The notes under the pieces are model-generated. The model did not search any database. It was not told the DNA's origin and saw only the letters and a program-made list of their open reading frames with translations. Positions 29,370 to 32,196 of a stretch of DNA of 32,196 nucleotides are shown here, piece after piece (position 1 is the stretch's first letter; each line of letters opens with the position of its first letter). The DNA is taken from NCBI GenBank assembly GCA_001000545.1, contig LCOC01000003.1:1-32196 (forward strand), written 5' to 3'. Made by a program: the position numbers and the translations under genes. Origin of the DNA: Parcubacteria group bacterium GW2011_GWA2_47_21 (GTDB lineage: Bacteria; Patescibacteriota; Minisyncoccia; Phycocordibacterales; DSPV01).

Positions 29370-30671
29370 ATGGGCAATAGGAGCAAAAAAATAATGAGGA
29401 TGGCGATGATTGCAACCGTGATTTTGCTGGCGGTTGTAACGCCATTTTCTGCGTCTGCCGCAGAATCAAACTGCACCCTTTGGTCTTTCAACGGCTTTTT
29501 CCAATGTTTGCTTGGCGGCGTAGGATTGATTTTTGAGTGGATTATAATCCCTTTTCTTACTTTATTCGTCCAAATTACCGGCTCACTCTTTGACTTCAGC
29601 GTTAAAACGGCTCTAGACACCAGTTTCATCCGGGGGCTAGCCGCAATAAAAGACGGCTGGGTTATCATCCGCGATGTCATAAATATGGCGTTTATTTTCA
29701 TCATTCTCTTCATCGCTATCGCCACCATCCTGAACATTTCCAAATACCATATGAAGCAGACGCTGGCTCGGCTGATTATCGCCGCCGTTTTAATTAATTT
29801 CAGCTTTTTTGTAACCGGCGTGATTATAGACGCCGGCAATGTGGTGGCTCAAGGATTCTACACGCCATTGGTAACCCAGGTGAAAGACGCCGAGGGCAAT
29901 ACGCGCCTACCTTCGGAAACTTTGATGGGACTCCTCCGAGTTCATACTTTCTGGGATACCGATAGCGCCATGAAAAATATGCAAGGTCTCGGGCTGGACG
30001 CCGAAACGCCACCGGATAAGAAACTTTCCGGCACACCTTACTTTATGAACGCTTTAATGAGGATGATACTCCTCGCCATCATCGCTTATGTGTTTTTGGT
30101 GGCGGCCGTGCTTTTCATCGGTCGAACCATCGCCTTTCTTTTCCTTTTAATGCTTTCGCCCATCGGCTTTATAGGAGATGTCATTCCGGGAGCGGGCGCC
30201 GCCGCGAGCAAGTGGTGGAAGACCCTTATTGGGCAAACTTTGGTGGCGCCGATCTTTTTGATGTTCCTTTACATAATTTTTCTAATAGCCGGCGCATTAT
30301 ATCCAGAGATACAGAAATTAAGTGTAGGCGGTGTAGACGCCAACAGTCCAAACATTACCATTTTCTTCAACTACGCTCTGCTTATCGGCCTCATTCTTAT
30401 GGCTCTTAAAATTACCAAGAATGTGTCCGGGGAAGTCGGCGCGATGACCATAAAGTGGGCTAAAATCGCGGGCACGGTGGTGGCGGGGGCGGGGTTGGCG
30501 GCGGGTGTTGGTGTAACAGCTGTGGCGGGCCGGGCGGTGGTTGGCGCTGCGGCCTCGCGGGCCGCGGCAAGTGGAGGTTTAAGAACCCTCGCTACCACTC
30601 AATGGCTGATGCTGGATACGATGTTAGAACATCGGGTCTTTTCCAGCGCGGAGCCCGAATGCTCGGTCTAA
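29370..30671 (+). CDS. VirB6/TrbL-like polytopic membrane protein, 5' part
   Basis: 433 codons. A signal-like N-terminus (RMAMIATVILLAVVTPFSASA) is followed by six or more membrane helices, among them WIIIPFLTLFVQITGSLF, VINMAFIFIILFIAIATI, LIIAAVLINFSFFVTGVIID, MILLAIIAYVFLVAAVLF and IAFLFLLMLSPIGFIGDVIP. The MLSP-IGF segment and the overall layout match the VirB6/TrbL inner-membrane channel component of type IV secretion systems. The last 23 codons (QWLMLDTMLEHRVF...) look non-native; homology seems to run on in the -1 frame at 30602, so this is probably the 5' half of one gene of about 770 codons. Confidence 0.75.
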   Translation: MGNRSKKIMRMAMIATVILLAVVTPFSASAAESNCTLWSFNGFFQCLLGGVGLIFEWIIIPFLTLFVQITGSLFDFSVKTALDTSFIRGLAAIKDGWVIIRDVINMAFIFIILFIAIATILNISKYHMKQTLARLIIAAVLINFSFFVTGVIIDAGNVVAQGFYTPLVTQVKDAEGNTRLPSETLMGLLRVHTFWDTDSAMKNMQGLGLDAETPPDKKLSGTPYFMNALMRMILLAIIAYVFLVAAVLFIGRTIAFLFLLMLSPIGFIGDVIPGAGAAASKWWKTLIGQTLVAPIFLMFLYIIFLIAGALYPEIQKLSVGGVDANSPNITIFFNYALLIGLILMALKITKNVSGEVGAMTIKWAKIAGTVVAGAGLAAGVGVTAVAGRAVVGAAASRAAASGGLRTLATTQWLMLDTMLEHRVFSSAEPECSV

Positions 30672-31699
30672 CTAGGGGAGCGGAAACAGTAGGACTGTCA
30701 TTAAGAAGGAGGCGAGAAGATGCGCCGGGATATCGACAAAGACAACGAGAAGCAGTAGAGGTACAGACACACCACGAGCGTCAATTCGCTGCATCCATTG
30801 GTCTAACCCCAAGAGAGCAAGCGCGCGAACGCGAGCTTCTTGAACAAAGAAATCGTATCAGAACTCAAGCGGAAACTAGAACTGCAACAAGCACCGGCGA
30901 AGACAGAGGAAGAATGGCGCAAGAAAGACAAAATATTGAAAGTTACAGACAAAATATTGAGAGAACAACAGGGGAATTACATCGGGCGGAAGCAGATTTA
31001 CAAGCAGGGACAAATCTTAGAAGGGAGGCACGGACAGCGGCGGATCAGACCACCGCGCAGGAAATGATTGACAGGGCAACCAGAGAAAGAGACGCGGCTA
31101 GAAGTACCCTCGCTTCCGAAAATGCCAGGATTCAGAACTCAGAACAAAACATCGGACGGTATGAAACCAACATAAGCTCTAGCGTTGAGCGGGCAATGGG
31201 ACAAGTCGCGGAGGAAATGGGTGTATCAATGGTGGAGATAGAACAGGGATTACAAAATTTGACACAGGCCAGACAAAGAGCGGAGCGATACGCCGGGCAA
31301 GTTGAGCAAAGAGGCCTTGGCCGAGAGTTCGCCAGAAGAACCCCGAGTATAGCCGCCGCGACTGTTGGTGGAACAGTAGCGGGCGGTGCTGTGGCTGGTC
31401 CAATTGGCGCGGCGGTGGGAGCAGCTATAGCAGGAGGATTAAGAGCGGCACAGGTTTGGTCCACTGGGTTGAACAGAGAACAAAATCAAAATTTAGCAAG
31501 ACTGATAAGAGAGGACATGACCCGTCCGGGAGGGTATCAGCCGCCAGCACAAAGAAGAAGACGCCGGGGGGGAGATGTAAGAAGTATGCTTGATGTTCTT
31601 AGCGAGGATGCTAGAGAGGAATTATTGGCGGCTGCCCGTGAAGAAGGTGGAACCCCACCACCCCCCACGCCCCCTCCACCGCCACCACAACCAAGCTAA
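30602..31699 (+). CDS. VirB6/TrbL-like protein, 3' cytoplasmic part (frameshifted)
   Basis: 365 codons, open without stops well upstream of its ATG. It begins ADAGYDVRTSGLFQRGARML, which resembles the stretch that follows the last membrane segment in CPR VirB6-like proteins. A long, charged, Gln/Arg-rich coiled coil (about residues 60-230) follows, then a Gly/Ala membrane-like segment (AATVGGTVAGGAVAGPIGAA) and a poly-proline end. A -1 shift near 30599 would fuse it to the preceding ORF. No typical slippery heptamer is visible, so a deletion or sequencing error is more likely than programmed shifting. Confidence 0.6.
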   Translation: MADAGYDVRTSGLFQRGARMLGLTRGAETVGLSLRRRREDAPGYRQRQREAVEVQTHHERQFAASIGLTPREQARERELLEQRNRIRTQAETRTATSTGEDRGRMAQERQNIESYRQNIERTTGELHRAEADLQAGTNLRREARTAADQTTAQEMIDRATRERDAARSTLASENARIQNSEQNIGRYETNISSSVERAMGQVAEEMGVSMVEIEQGLQNLTQARQRAERYAGQVEQRGLGREFARRTPSIAAATVGGTVAGGAVAGPIGAAVGAAIAGGLRAAQVWSTGLNREQNQNLARLIREDMTRPGGYQPPAQRRRRRGGDVRSMLDVLSEDAREELLAAAREEGGTPPPPTPPPPPPQPS

Positions 31700-31714
31700 A
31701 AGATAATTAAAAAA

Positions 31715-32196
31715 ATGATTTCAACTATCAATACAAGGAAAACATTAGAAGAACGACTGACAATAATGCCAAGGGAAATTAAAAAATTTCTCCAGTCGCA
31801 AGAAATCGTTGATAAATTCGGCGTTATTGAAGAAAAGTTTTCTTTAAACACTCGACAAGCTGAGGCGTTGGAAAATGAGGTAATCTTCGTAATGCTCGGG
31901 TTTGAACACCCAACCATTCTCGTTAGGAACATCCAACCATCATTAAAAATTTCTGAGGAGAGGGCGAAAACAATAGGCCAAGAGATCAACACTCAAATCT
32001 TCCGCCCTATTAGGGAATCGCTTAAGAAGATACACGGTATTACTGACCAGCAACCGACGACTGACGACTTACAACAAACCGAGAGTGACCAACGACTGAC
32101 GACTAACGACTTACAACAAAAATCAGAAGTGGAAATTAGGAATTATGAATTAGGAAATGTACAGAAAACTACCGCTTCATCTACCAACTACAAACT
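31715..32196 (+). CDS. Hypothetical protein, truncated by the window end
   Basis: A frame starting ATG at 31715 stays open to the window end (160 codons), so it is absent from the ORF track. The first 110 residues look globular and helical (LEERLTIMPREIKKFLQSQE, RQAEALENEVIFVMLGFEHP). From about 32035 the DNA contains two copies of an ACGACTGACGACT..ACTTACAACAAA unit, read as TTDDLQQ and TTNDLQQ, a low-complexity insertion. No family recognised; it follows the VirB6-like gene by 15 bp and is probably in the same operon. Confidence 0.55.
   Translation, partial: MISTINTRKTLEERLTIMPREIKKFLQSQEIVDKFGVIEEKFSLNTRQAEALENEVIFVMLGFEHPTILVRNIQPSLKISEERAKTIGQEINTQIFRPIRESLKKIHGITDQQPTTDDLQQTESDQRLTTNDLQQKSEVEIRNYELGNVQKTTASSTNYK

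Noticed and set aside
30371-30598. Minus ORF rich in Ala/Pro/Thr
   Set aside because: It is a shadow of the Gly/Ala/Val-rich end of the VirB6-like gene.

Overview
The window looks like a chromosomal segment of a Patescibacteria (CPR) bacterium, probably of the Parcubacteria group. The grounds are a reduced mix of core genes, a LysM/M23 protein with the offset HGYNGVD motif, an RNHCP zinc protein, a conserved one-pass membrane protein, and a VirB6-like secretion block next to EF-hand and discoidin-like surface proteins. This is a lineage inference from gene content; there is no 16S rRNA here. Many core genes have a -10 box only 6-7 nt before the start codon, which implies leaderless mRNAs.

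Layout. 1-1600 (minus strand) is an accessory block of short genes: a lipoprotein, a DUF1874/STIV-B116-like protein (the family of the AcrIII-1 ring nuclease) and two related GEAP-motif frames. They are separated by terminators and a recurring 48-bp junction, and a truncated hammerhead-ribozyme candidate lies at the left edge. 1741-2428 is a frameshifted TrmB-type regulator with a palindromic operator over its promoter. 2430-6431 holds four good tRNAs (Gly-TCC, Pro-TGG, Gly-GCC, Arg-TCG), a degenerate tRNA, tRNA fragments with inserted hairpins, a trypsin-like protease, an RNHCP protein, a YraN/UPF0102 protein and an HTH protein. 6483-7997 is the CCA-adding enzyme, followed by a 500-bp non-coding stretch with GGACA repeats. 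8510-12465 holds an unknown membrane protein, an ExoIII / membrane protein / Xer recombinase operon, a zinc-ribbon protein, rpsO and a NYN-domain protein. 12650-14320 holds a pilin-like gene and an unknown gene that share nearly the same promoter and terminator, with a Phd/RelE-type toxin-antitoxin pair between them. 14508-19870 holds pnp, a CPR membrane protein, a DksA/TraR zinc-finger protein and comM. 19937-24933 holds a LysM/M23 protein, a UvrD/PcrA helicase, a REP-associated Y1 transposase (RAYT) and ksgA. 25094-32196 is an envelope/secretion block: PG-binding protein, EF-hand protein, a large exported protein with discoidin-like and Ig-like domains, a VirB6/TrbL-like protein split by a frameshift, and a CDS cut by the window end.

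The most interesting system is at 23266-24960. The RAYT gene is bracketed by perfect palindromes with the core GTCAACCTG(S)CAGGTTGAC. Further copies lie inside the ksgA reading frame, at the ksgA stop codon, and 15 kb away after the CCA-adding gene. Each palindrome arm carries an outward TTGAC, and the copy before the RAYT gene appears to supply its -35 box. This looks like a REP/RAYT system whose repeats insert into genes and can bring promoter halves.

Other observations: a 29-bp exact match between pnp and an unrelated membrane-protein gene, hairpins with a CCCCG loop inserted into tRNA-like sequences, and clustered GGACA words between 4850 and 8460.
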